Of a stretch of DNA of 24,213 nt, positions 14,318 to 22,480 are shown piece after piece. The notes under the pieces were generated by a model. It was not told where the DNA came from. It did no database searches and saw nothing but the letters and a program-made list of their open reading frames with translations. How positions within the stretch are numbered: position 1 is the first letter of the stretch; the number at the start of each line of letters is the position of its first letter. The stretch lies in NCBI GenBank assembly GCA_011620465.1, contig WOZC01000096.1, positions 1 to 24,213 on the forward strand, written 5' to 3'. Both the position numbers and the translations under genes were made by a program. Source of the stretch: Anaerolineaceae bacterium. Its GTDB lineage: Bacteria; Chloroflexota; Anaerolineae; Anaerolineales; Anaerolineaceae.

Positions 14318-15355
14318 ATGATAGCCAAAGACGAAGACAGCATCCTGGCAGGCAGACGACCTGAAGACAGTGTAGACATGGCTTTGCGACCGACCACTCT
14401 GAATGACTTGATCGGACAGCAGGGAGTCAAGGACAACCTCCTCATCCAGATCCAGGCATCCAAGCAGCGTGGTGAAGCGCTTGAACATGTGCTTTTTCAC
14501 GGTCCTCCGGGACTTGGAAAGACTACCCTGGCGCACATCCTTGCCTCCGAAATGGGAGTAAACATCAAGGTCACATCCGGACCTGCGATCGAACGTGCTG
14601 GCGACCTGGCTGCGATCCTGACCAATCTGCGGGCAGGCGACATCCTCTTCATCGATGAGGTCCATCGCCTGGGCAAACTTGTGGAAGAAATCCTTTACCC
14701 TGCCATGGAGGATTACGCCCTCGACATCATCATCGGCAAAGGTCCGGCGGCGAAATCTGTACGATTAAAACTGCCGCGTTTTACTGTGGTTGGTGCGACA
14801 ACGCGCCTGGCATTGCTTTCCGCACCTTTGAGAGCACGCTTTGGGGCAGTTTACCGCATGGATTATTACGACCAGGAATCACTGGCAGCCATCATTCGCC
14901 GTGGAGCAAAGTTGTTGAAAGTGCCTTTTGAAGAAGATGGCGTCCAGGAAATTGCCAGGCGAGCCCGGGGAACTCCCCGTATCGCACTGCGCCTGCTTCG
15001 TCGGGTACGGGATTTTGCCGATGTACGGGCTGCGGGCACAATTACAAGGTCTGTTGCAGAGGAAAGTTTAGGTATGCTCAGCATCGATCCGCTTGGGCTG
15101 GACGAAATGGACAGACGTGTTCTACTGGCGATCATCGACAAATACGATGGCGGTCCAGTTGGTTTGAATACGATTTCGGCATCGGTCAGCGAAGAAGCTG
15201 ACACGATCATGGATGTGGTTGAACCTTACCTGCTGCAATGTGGTTTTATTGACCGGACAGCGCAGGGACGGGTGGCGACCCAATTGGCATATCAACACTT
15301 CAATCGCGAGTATCACCCTTCAGCCAGTGCTCAGGCAAGCCTTTTCGACGAATGA
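14318..15355 (+). CDS. ruvB: Holliday junction branch migration helicase RuvB
   Basis: The hexameric AAA+ motor of the RuvABC complex, driving Holliday junction branch migration in recombination repair. The 345 residues are full length. The N-terminus MIAKDEDSILAGRRPEDSVD leads into the typical LRPTTLNDLIGQ. Walker A is GPPGLGKTT (62-70) and Walker B is ILFIDEVHRL, with the beta-hairpin region LDIIIGKGPAAKSVRLKLP, the sensor-1 GATTR, and ARRARGTPRIALRLLRRVRD carrying sensor-2 Arg. The C-terminal winged helix has GGPVGLNTI and EPYLLQCGFIDRTAQGR. The frame is open further upstream, but homology and the -10 at 14305-14310 fix the start at 14318. Its stop overlaps the queA start (ATGA). Confidence 0.97.
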   Translation: MIAKDEDSILAGRRPEDSVDMALRPTTLNDLIGQQGVKDNLLIQIQASKQRGEALEHVLFHGPPGLGKTTLAHILASEMGVNIKVTSGPAIERAGDLAAILTNLRAGDILFIDEVHRLGKLVEEILYPAMEDYALDIIIGKGPAAKSVRLKLPRFTVVGATTRLALLSAPLRARFGAVYRMDYYDQESLAAIIRRGAKLLKVPFEEDGVQEIARRARGTPRIALRLLRRVRDFADVRAAGTITRSVAEESLGMLSIDPLGLDEMDRRVLLAIIDKYDGGPVGLNTISASVSEEADTIMDVVEPYLLQCGFIDRTAQGRVATQLAYQHFNREYHPSASAQASLFDE

Positions 15356-16362
15356 AAACTGAAGAATTCAACTACGATCTGCCTGAGCATTTCATTGCCC
15401 AGATTCCTGCTGAACCGCGCGACCACTCCCGTTTGCTCGTTCTCAATCGACAAAACGATGAGGTTGAACACCGTCATTTTTTTGAAATCATCGATTTTTT
15501 GCAGCCAGGAGACTTACTGGTTGTTAACGAAACACGTGTCATTCCCGCCCGGCTTTTTGGCAAAAAACTGCCAGGCGGCGGCAGGATTGAAGTCTTGCTT
15601 CTTAATAAACTCGACGAACTGAGTTGGGAGTGCCTGGTTGGCGGTAGTGGAATGAGGGTTGGGCGCTTTTTCAAGGTTGAAAACGGACCAAGTGGTCAGG
15701 TTGATGTGGTTTTGGAAGGCTCCAAACGCATCGTGCATTTTACAGAACCGATTGAACTCTTTTATGACAAGGCTGGGCATACGCCATTACCTCCATATAT
15801 CCATAATTATATCGGCGATCCGGAACGTTATCAGACAGTTTATAACCACACTCCAGGTTCAGTGGCGGCACCGACAGCAGGTTTGCATTTTACGCCGGAG
15901 TTATTGGCGAAAATCCAAGATAAAGGGGTGGGGCTGGCAAAAATTGAGCTGCGAGTCGGGCTTGATACCTTTGCTCCAGTAACTGAAGATGTGGTTGAAG
16001 ACCACGTGATTCATCGTGAGTGGTGCCATTTGAGCGAGGAAGTTGCAGAAATGATCCGGCAAACTAAAGCTGAAGGAGGCAGAGTGATCGCCGTGGGCAC
16101 GACCAGTGTGCGCACCCTCGAAAGTGCCTGCCAGAATGGTAAGATCGAGGCGTTCTCGGGCGAGACCGGTCTGTACATAACGCCTGGTTATAATTTCAGG
16201 TGTGTAGATGCAATGATCACCAATTTCCATCTGCCAAAATCGACCTTGCTGATGTTGGTTAGTGCTTTTGCTGGCAAAGAGAAGATTTTCCTTGCCTATG
16301 ATGTGGCAAAAGCGGAGGGTTATCGTTTTTTCTCTTTTGGCGACGCGATGTTGTTGAAGTAA
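15352..16362 (+). CDS. queA: S-adenosylmethionine:tRNA ribosyltransferase-isomerase
   Basis: QueA transfers and isomerises the ribosyl moiety of SAM onto preQ1 at tRNA wobble position 34, giving epoxyqueuosine. The 336 residues match the family. Signatures include FNYDLPEHFIAQIPAEPRDH at the start, LVVNETRVIPARLFGKK, PLPPYIHNYIGDPERYQTVY, GSVAAPTAGLHFTPELL, the ELRVGLDTFAPV segment, AVGTTSVRTLES and MITNFHLPKSTLLMLVSAF. The start ATG is embedded in the ruvB stop (ATGA), so translation is coupled. No ribosome site or preQ1 riboswitch is seen before it. Ruv and queA adjacency is common in bacteria. The other queuosine genes (tgt, queG) are not in the window. Confidence 0.97.
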   Translation: MKTEEFNYDLPEHFIAQIPAEPRDHSRLLVLNRQNDEVEHRHFFEIIDFLQPGDLLVVNETRVIPARLFGKKLPGGGRIEVLLLNKLDELSWECLVGGSGMRVGRFFKVENGPSGQVDVVLEGSKRIVHFTEPIELFYDKAGHTPLPPYIHNYIGDPERYQTVYNHTPGSVAAPTAGLHFTPELLAKIQDKGVGLAKIELRVGLDTFAPVTEDVVEDHVIHREWCHLSEEVAEMIRQTKAEGGRVIAVGTTSVRTLESACQNGKIEAFSGETGLYITPGYNFRCVDAMITNFHLPKSTLLMLVSAFAGKEKIFLAYDVAKAEGYRFFSFGDAMLLK

Positions 16363-16572
16363 TATTTTGATTTATTGGAATGCTCACGGAAACCTATAGG
16401 AAATGTTAGTCCACAAGTTCATTAGGTTACCCTACCTATGATAATAGTTTGGATGTACAACATCTACGCCAGAAAATATTGCAATGAAATCAAGGGTATA
16501 AATATATGATAACCTTGTTTCTGCTTCATCCCACAAGTCTTATCTCATGTTGATGGAGTGATAGGAGATGAA

Positions 16573-17313
16573 ATGAAAAACGTAAAGTATATATTTGGAG
16601 TATTTACCCTCTTTAGTGTTCTGGTTTTCTCAGGTTGTGGAAAAAATCCAACACTGACTCCACAACCCATTGTGGCGACAGACCCGAATCACGCATCATG
16701 GCTTTCACAACAGTTGCAAATCACCCATTCTGACTTTACTATTGAATTAATCAGCGTAGTGCAAAATGGGGATGAGTTAGTTGTCACTTTGAAATATCCA
16801 CTGCGAGACTGGAGAAACTGGTATATAAACAAAATCAACCTCGATATTGGCCATGAATTTAGCTATAGTAACCCTGGGACAAGGTTAAATGAACGGCTTT
16901 ACCAAAAAGGAATGGATACCTTTTGTCTGCAAAAAGCAGTCGATTTTTTCGAAGAAAAATGTATTCCTTCATCCAGCATGGAACCTTACCAAACCGTTGA
17001 TCTCATTTTTAGTGGAGTACCCGAAGTTGAAGAAGGAACACAGATTGACCTGATTATTCAAGAATGGTCGACTGCACCACGAAAATCAATGTATTGTGAA
17101 GATCTCCCCCTCTTATATATAGAGGAAACTGTGGCGCAAGAATTCCCGGGGTTAAGATTGGAATGTACAGAGAACGAGGTCAAGATTTCAAATGATATGG
17201 GATATTCAGATAACAGTGATGCCAAAGAAGCCGTCTCAGCATTGGTTGCTTTTGCTGCCGATGGACGTTTATCTGGATGGTGGGAGTTTGAATTCAATAA
17301 GATTACACAATAA
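16573..17313 (+). CDS. Orphan lipoprotein of unknown function
   Basis: A 246-residue secreted lipoprotein that I do not recognise. The N-terminus (MKNVKYIFGVFTLFSVLVFS) is a signal peptide ending in the lipobox FSGC, with Cys22 the lipid-attached residue, followed by a flexible NPTLTPQP linker. The body has no low-complexity region; Trp/Tyr-rich segments such as LRDWRNWYINKINLD and a cysteine near CLQKAVDFFEEKC may form disulfides. The end reads GWWEFEFNKITQ. AGGAGAT just upstream supports the ATG at 16573 over the in-frame GTG at 16558. It stands alone between queA and clpC, with no obvious promoter of good quality and no terminator. Confidence 0.8.
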   Translation: MKNVKYIFGVFTLFSVLVFSGCGKNPTLTPQPIVATDPNHASWLSQQLQITHSDFTIELISVVQNGDELVVTLKYPLRDWRNWYINKINLDIGHEFSYSNPGTRLNERLYQKGMDTFCLQKAVDFFEEKCIPSSSMEPYQTVDLIFSGVPEVEEGTQIDLIIQEWSTAPRKSMYCEDLPLLYIEETVAQEFPGLRLECTENEVKISNDMGYSDNSDAKEAVSALVAFAADGRLSGWWEFEFNKITQ

Positions 17314-17722
17314 CAATGGGTTGAAATTGGCCATCTAATCTAAGATTACTTTACAAGGACTTCGGAAAAATTAACCTTAGGCTATTTGACGGAGACCAGT
17401 TGTCTAAAAAAGGTCTACTGACTTGAGATTAATCTTGGGAACTTTTACCCAATAAATAGTCGCAACAAAGAAAACAAGAGACGGCGTTAAGCAAATAAGC
17501 AAAAATTTTGTTACAGAATTTGGTATGCCATCACTGATGAAAATTAATGATTATTACGGGAGGAAGTTCCCTGATTTATTCACCCGAATTTCTGTAAAAA
17601 AACCTGAAAGTCGATTTTAATTTTACCAATTTCTAACACCCATAACGTAAACTACTCTTTGGAACATTAGTTGCACCATTTCATAATGATGCATATAACA
17701 GAAAATAGAGGAAAACAACATT
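17314..17722. other. 409-base AT-rich gap before clpC
   Basis: No gene or tRNA is seen here. The proximal part holds two small palindromes sharing the half-sites AATCT/AGATT: TAATCTAAGATTA (17336-17348) and AGATTAATCT (17426-17435). The distal part contains the clpC promoter (17671-17699) and ribosome site. No CIRCE-type TTAGCACTC inverted repeat and no CtsR-like tandem heptamer was found. Confidence 0.5.
17671..17712 (+). promoter_or_regulatory. Promoter and ribosome site of clpC
   Basis: TTGCAC (17671-17676) and TATAAC (17694-17699) are 17 bases apart, a good housekeeping promoter, followed by AGAGGA (17707-17712) about 10 bases before the first of two consecutive ATG codons (17723). Confidence 0.65.
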
Positions 17723-20218
17723 ATGATGCGTTTTGATAAATTTTCAGAGAGAGCACAGGATGCAGCAGCGCGAGCCGCTGAAATCATCCAACGTTATGGA
17801 CACAATCAGATCGACTCTGAGCATATCCTTCTCGCTCTGATCGAACAACCTCAAGGATTTGTCACCCAAATCATCGAAGCCTTAAATGTGGTTCCAGGTG
17901 ACCTGGTTGACCGCCTTGATAATATTTTGCGAAACACTCCCAAAGCTAACATTTTCGGCGGACCTGCAGGACAGGTTTTCCTGACACCACGCGTCAAGAT
18001 GGTGGTCGATATGGCGAAAACCGAGGCAAACCGGTTGGGTGATGAATACATTTCCACCGAGCATCTCTTTTTGGCGATTCTGGCGGAACGGGGCACCCAG
18101 TTGTCGCGGACTCTGGAGGAGTTTGGGATCAACCGTACCAACGTTTTAGGGGTGATCCAGGAGCTTCGTGGGGGTCCCCATGCTACTCCACGCGGTAAAT
18201 TTGAAGGGAATTACAAAACACTTGAAAAATATTCGCATAACTTGACTCAGGCGGCTCGTGAAGGCAAACTCGACCCGGTCTTTGGTCGTGAACCTGAGAT
18301 CATGCGCCTAATTCAAGTCCTATCACGCCGCACGAAGAACAACCCGGTGCTGATTGGTGGAGCAGGGGTTGGTAAGACTGCTATTGTGGAAGGGCTGGCT
18401 CAAAAAATTGCGAACGACGAGGTCCCGGAAATTCTGGCAAACAAATTGGTTTACTCGCTCGATTTAGGCGCAATGGTTGCTGGAACTCGCTTCAGAGGTG
18501 AGTTTGAAGAACGACTCAAGACCTCCATTGAAGAGATCCAGGAGAGCGATGGTGAAGTAATCCTGTTCATCGACGAACTCCACAACGTCGTCGGTGCTGG
18601 CGCTGCCCAGGGCACAATGGATGCCTCAAATATGCTCAAACCTGCCCTTGCCCGGGGGGACTTGCAGTGTATCGGCGCAACAACGATCGATGAATATCAC
18701 AAATATATCGAAAAAGATTCCGCCCTTGAGCGACGTTTCGCCCCAATTTATGTTGAAGAACCGAGCATTGAAGATACTGTCAGCATGTTGAAGAGCCTGC
18801 GCGACCGCTATGAAGCTCACCATAAAGTAAAACTTTCTGACGAAGCGCTTGAAGCAGCAGCCAACCTTTCAGCAAGGTACATGACCGGGCGAAAATTACC
18901 CGACAAGGCAATTGACCTGATGGATGAAGCTGCCGCAAAATTGCGTGTAGCATTATATTCCTTACCTGAAGATCTCAAGCAAGATCGTAAAGAGATCGAT
19001 CGATTGCTCGCTGAGGAAGAAAAAGCAAGCCTGGACCGCGAGTACGAGTTGGCAGTAAAACTCAAATCAGAGCGTTTAAAACTCGAAGAGAGCTTTTACA
19101 AGCGGCAATCGACATGGGAAGCAGAGAACAAACTTGACGACGTTGTCGATGCCGACGACATTGCCGAAGTGATCAATCAATGGACTGGCATTCCAGTGAC
19201 ACAGTTATTGGAATCTGAAACGCAGAAATTGCTGCACATGGAAGACCGATTGCATGAACGTATTATCGGGCAGACTGAGGCTATCAAGGCTGTCTCAGAC
19301 GCCATTCGTCGGGCTCGCTCTGGTCTGAAAGACCCCAACCGTCCTGTCGGATCATTCATTTTCATTGGTCCTTCGGGTATCGGCAAGACCGAATTAGCAA
19401 AAGCATTGGCAGAGTTTCTGTTTGATGATGAAGACGCGCTTGTGCGCCTTGATATGAGCGAATATCGTGAGCAGCATACAGCCTCACGTTTGTTTGGCGC
19501 TCCTCCTGGATACGTCGGTTATGAAGAGGGCGGTCAGCTGACCGAAGCCGTTCGCCGGCGCCCTTATCGCGTCATTTTGTTTGACGAAATTGAAAAAGCA
19601 CACCCGGAAGTTTGGAACGCACTGCTGCAAATTCTGGATGACGGTCGTTTGACGGATGGGCAGGGCAGGGTGGTTGACTTCAAGAACACCGTGCTGATCA
19701 TGACCAGCAACCTCGGCACTGAATTTGTCCGCAAGGGCGGCGCACTCGGTTTCCTGGCAGAAGGTGACGACTCTGAAGAGGTCAAGGACTCCCAGGCAAA
19801 GATTGAAAAGGCACTCAAAGATGCCTTCAGACCCGAGTTTTTGAATCGTATCGACGATATTATTACCTTCGCGCCTCTGTCCAAGGATGATGTGGTCAAG
19901 ATTGTTGACCTGCAGGTAAAAGAAATCGTTGACCGGCTGCGCGGTTACGGTGTGAGCCTTGTGATCGATGATTCCGCAAGGTACTGGCTGGCGGATCAGG
20001 GTTACGACCCGCTCTTTGGTGCCCGACCGCTCAAGCGCGCTTTGCAGAAGTATGTTGAAAGCAAACTCGCCATCCGATTGTTGGAAGGTGATTTCAAGTC
20101 AGGCGACGTTGTACGGGTAAGCAAGGTGGAAGGGGAATCCGAACTTTCTTTTACGGCAGATGAAAAAGCCAGTGAGACAGTCGCCCTGGCTGAAGCCTTT
20201 ACCGAAGAGCAACCATAG
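17723..20218 (+). CDS. clpC: ATP-dependent Clp protease ATPase subunit ClpC
   Basis: An 831-residue class I Hsp100 unfoldase feeding proteins to ClpP. Residues 1-145 form the double Clp N-domain. NBD1 has Walker A GGAGVGKTA (212-220), Walker B EVILFIDELH (278-287) and arginine finger ALERRF (335-340). The middle domain is short, with a UVR-like AVKLKSERLKLEE stretch, unlike the long coiled coil of ClpB. NBD2 has Walker A GPSGIGKTELAK (549-560) and Walker B VILFDEIEKAHPEV (617-630). An LGF tripeptide near residue 675 matches the ClpP-binding loop. A charged C-terminal tail of about 25 residues follows. ctsR, mcsA and mcsB are absent from the neighbourhood. The next gene begins 31 bases downstream. 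Confidence 0.93.
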   Translation: MMRFDKFSERAQDAAARAAEIIQRYGHNQIDSEHILLALIEQPQGFVTQIIEALNVVPGDLVDRLDNILRNTPKANIFGGPAGQVFLTPRVKMVVDMAKTEANRLGDEYISTEHLFLAILAERGTQLSRTLEEFGINRTNVLGVIQELRGGPHATPRGKFEGNYKTLEKYSHNLTQAAREGKLDPVFGREPEIMRLIQVLSRRTKNNPVLIGGAGVGKTAIVEGLAQKIANDEVPEILANKLVYSLDLGAMVAGTRFRGEFEERLKTSIEEIQESDGEVILFIDELHNVVGAGAAQGTMDASNMLKPALARGDLQCIGATTIDEYHKYIEKDSALERRFAPIYVEEPSIEDTVSMLKSLRDRYEAHHKVKLSDEALEAAANLSARYMTGRKLPDKAIDLMDEAAAKLRVALYSLPEDLKQDRKEIDRLLAEEEKASLDREYELAVKLKSERLKLEESFYKRQSTWEAENKLDDVVDADDIAEVINQWTGIPVTQLLESETQKLLHMEDRLHERIIGQTEAIKAVSDAIRRARSGLKDPNRPVGSFIFIGPSGIGKTELAKALAEFLFDDEDALVRLDMSEYREQHTASRLFGAPPGYVGYEEGGQLTEAVRRRPYRVILFDEIEKAHPEVWNALLQILDDGRLTDGQGRVVDFKNTVLIMTSNLGTEFVRKGGALGFLAEGDDSEEVKDSQAKIEKALKDAFRPEFLNRIDDIITFAPLSKDDVVKIVDLQVKEIVDRLRGYGVSLVIDDSARYWLADQGYDPLFGARPLKRALQKYVESKLAIRLLEGDFKSGDVVRVSKVEGESELSFTADEKASETVALAEAFTEEQP

Positions 20219-20249
20219 ACTGGAAACCTGGTGTTGAGGTTGAGAAAAC

Positions 20250-21923
20250 ATGTCTTCTTCGAACGATAGTTTCACCCAATTCCTCCGGGAAAGCGCTATG
20301 TTCAGCGCACTTCCTGACGAGGATTTGCCAGCCATCGCGGATGCGCTGGTTAAGGTGGAACTACCAGCGGGCGAGATCCTTTTCGAAGAAGGCGAAGAAG
20401 TAGATGGATTATTCCTGGTCGAGACTGGTAAGTTGGTCGGTTTCGACCAGGAACAGCAATTCAGCCATTCCTACCAACGGGGGGATATTCTTGGGTTGGC
20501 GATAAGCAATTCAGGCAACCAACGCCAGGAAACGATCCAGGCGCAAACCAACAGCATGGTCTGGTTTTTGTCCGGAACGAATATTCATCAACTCAGCACG
20601 GACAGACCAGCGTTTGCTGAAACCCTCTCTGTCCTGGCTAATAGCCAGGTGATGATCCACCGGGTGCCTATGCCCTGGTTGGAGGCGGATGAAAAAGTGA
20701 GCTTGATCGCTCGCAAGCACCCCGTCTTTCTGCTCTTTGCACTGGCACCTCCCTTGCTGATATTTGCTGCCACTCTGATTGGATTAAGTTTTTTACCAGC
20801 TGAAAATGGGATGGCTGCCATGGTAGTCATGGTTGTCGCCTTTTTAATTTGTGCAACCTGGCTGCTCTGGAACATTAACAACTGGGCGAATGATTATTAT
20901 CTGATCACCTCTAAACGCATGGTTTGGGTGGAACGGGTGTCCGGCTTTTATGAAAGCCGCCAGGAAGCCCCGCTAGCAACCCTCATCTCTGTGGGTGTCA
21001 AAACCACTCAATTGGGGGCCCTGATCGGGTTTTCTGATGTGATGGTCCATACCTTTATCGGCGATATCCGATTTGAACGGGTTGACCATGCAAAAGTAAT
21101 TGGCAAGCTGATCGAGAGTTTTTGGGCAAAAAGCAAGCATGTTGACCTTGAGTTGGATGCCAGGGAAATTCGAAAAGCGCTGCGAGAGAAATTTGGCAAA
21201 TCGCCAGAAGAGGTCACATCGAAAGAACTTGAAGAGGAATACGGCATCGAAAGTGAAATGCCATCTTATGAGATCAGCTTTTTTGAATGGCTTTTCAGCG
21301 ACTTTTTGAAAGTTCGCTACGAAATTGGCGGCGCCATTACGTACCGAAAGCATTGGATCATTCTACTCAAGAAGGTGTTTCTATCATTCGTTGGCGCGCT
21401 GCTGGCTTTGGCGTTCATCATCGCGGTGGTCACACGCAACATCACATTTTTGAATTACGCCATGGCTCTTCCGCTTGGCTTGTTTCTGATGGTGGTGTGC
21501 ATCGCAATAATAATCTATCAATACGTGGATTGGCGAAATGATATCTATCAACTCACTCCGAACCAGGTGATTGACCTGGATCGCAAGCCCTTTGGTCGTG
21601 AATCGCGACGGGCAGTACCATTGGAAAACATTCTCAGCATCGAATATGAACGCCGGGGGATCATCCCGATGATGTTCAACTTTGGCACTGTCTTTATCAC
21701 GGTTGGGAACACGCAGCTGACCTTTAACAATGTCCATCAACCGTCAAAGGTTCAGCAGGATATCTTCAGCCGGATCGGAAAGCACTCCCAGGAAAAAGAG
21801 GAGCTTCAGACGCGTCAGGAGCGCGACCGCATCGCCCAATGGTTCAAAGTTTTCCAGGAAGAATCGAAAGACCTGATCGCCAGCCAAGATGTTACTTCAC
21901 CTTTGAATCCACCACTCGGATAA
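20250..21923 (+). CDS. Membrane protein: cNMP-binding-like domain plus two TM-TM-PH modules
   Basis: A 557-residue protein with an unusual architecture. Residues about 10-130 resemble a cyclic nucleotide-binding (Crp/cNMP) beta-roll (AGEILFEEGEEVDGLFLVETG). The phosphate cassette is degenerate: the usual FGE reads LGL, although Arg92 may occupy the conserved Arg position. Two repeats then follow, each a pair of membrane helices plus a bacterial PH-like domain: helices 158-182 and 188-208 with PH 212-292, then helices 368-394 and 400-428 with PH 429-510. A charged, helical linker (about 300-345) separates the repeats, and the C-terminus (512-545) is charged and likely coiled. The gene lies 31 bases after clpC and may be co-transcribed. 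Function is unknown; a sensor or scaffold is an inference. Confidence 0.75.
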   Translation: MSSSNDSFTQFLRESAMFSALPDEDLPAIADALVKVELPAGEILFEEGEEVDGLFLVETGKLVGFDQEQQFSHSYQRGDILGLAISNSGNQRQETIQAQTNSMVWFLSGTNIHQLSTDRPAFAETLSVLANSQVMIHRVPMPWLEADEKVSLIARKHPVFLLFALAPPLLIFAATLIGLSFLPAENGMAAMVVMVVAFLICATWLLWNINNWANDYYLITSKRMVWVERVSGFYESRQEAPLATLISVGVKTTQLGALIGFSDVMVHTFIGDIRFERVDHAKVIGKLIESFWAKSKHVDLELDAREIRKALREKFGKSPEEVTSKELEEEYGIESEMPSYEISFFEWLFSDFLKVRYEIGGAITYRKHWIILLKKVFLSFVGALLALAFIIAVVTRNITFLNYAMALPLGLFLMVVCIAIIIYQYVDWRNDIYQLTPNQVIDLDRKPFGRESRRAVPLENILSIEYERRGIIPMMFNFGTVFITVGNTQLTFNNVHQPSKVQQDIFSRIGKHSQEKEELQTRQERDRIAQWFKVFQEESKDLIASQDVTSPLNPPLG

Positions 21924-21931
21924 GGTAGAAT
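21903..21931 (+). promoter_or_regulatory. Promoter of the def-recF unit
   Basis: TTGAAT (21903-21908) and TAGAAT (21926-21931) are separated by 17 bases, overlapping the end of the preceding gene. A GGGAG (21949-21953) lies 5 bases before the def ATG, so this unit has its own promoter, apart from any read-through from clpC. Confidence 0.55.
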
Positions 21932-21958
21932 TGCCTTAGTTCACATTTGGGAGTTAGT

Positions 21959-22480
21959 ATGGCATTAAAGGAAATTGTTACTTTTCCGGATCCATTTTTG
22001 CGCTTAAAGGCAAAGCCGGTAAAGAAATTTGATAAAGAATTACAGACGTTGATCGAAGATATGTTCGAAACCATGAGAAACGAGCCTGGCGTGGGTCTGG
22101 CTGCACCGCAGATCGGTGAATCGATCCGCCTGGTTGTGATTGAATACGCGGAAGAACCTGAAGACGAAGATGCTCCAGAACCGAAGCCCAAGCGCTATGT
22201 TTTGGTAAATCCTGAAATCGTTGAGAAATCGGAAGAAATGGTTGAGGGCATGGAAGGTTGTCTTTCCGTCCCTGGTCTGATTGGTCTGGTTAACCGGCAC
22301 GAAAAAATCACTGTGAAAGCCCAGACCCGCCACGGCAAACCTCAAAAAGTGAAAGCCGAAGGCTGGATGGCACGCATCATTCAACATGAGTTGGACCACC
22401 TTGATGGTGTCCTATACATTGACCGTGCCAGCGAAGTTTACGAGCCTGTCTCTGAAGACGCGGACGAGTTTACCGAGTAA
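21959..22480 (+). CDS. def: Peptide deformylase
   Basis: A 173-residue metal-dependent peptide deformylase that removes the N-formyl group from nascent proteins. All three family motifs are present: GVGLAAPQIGES (motif 1), EGCLSVPG with the metal-ligand Cys (motif 2) and the HELDHLDG helix with the metal-binding His-Glu-x-x-His (motif 3). An acidic insertion (EEPEDEDAPEPKPK) separates motifs 1 and 2, and the C-terminus is acidic as well. GGGAG before the ATG at 21959 fixes the start over an in-frame TTG at 21947. Its TAA stop overlaps the recF start (TAATG), coupling the two. The genomic neighbours fmt and priA, common for def, are not seen here. Confidence 0.96.
   Translation: MALKEIVTFPDPFLRLKAKPVKKFDKELQTLIEDMFETMRNEPGVGLAAPQIGESIRLVVIEYAEEPEDEDAPEPKPKRYVLVNPEIVEKSEEMVEGMEGCLSVPGLIGLVNRHEKITVKAQTRHGKPQKVKAEGWMARIIQHELDHLDGVLYIDRASEVYEPVSEDADEFTE

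Noticed and set aside
15330..15352. preQ1 riboswitch before queA
   Set aside because: queA starts inside the ruvB stop codon, leaving no leader.
17314..17722. CIRCE or CtsR operator before clpC
   Set aside because: No TTAGCACTC inverted repeat or CtsR-type heptamer repeat was found.
17723..20218. ClpB instead of ClpC
   Set aside because: The middle domain is short with a UVR-like stretch, and an LGF ClpP-loop tripeptide is present, both arguing for ClpC.
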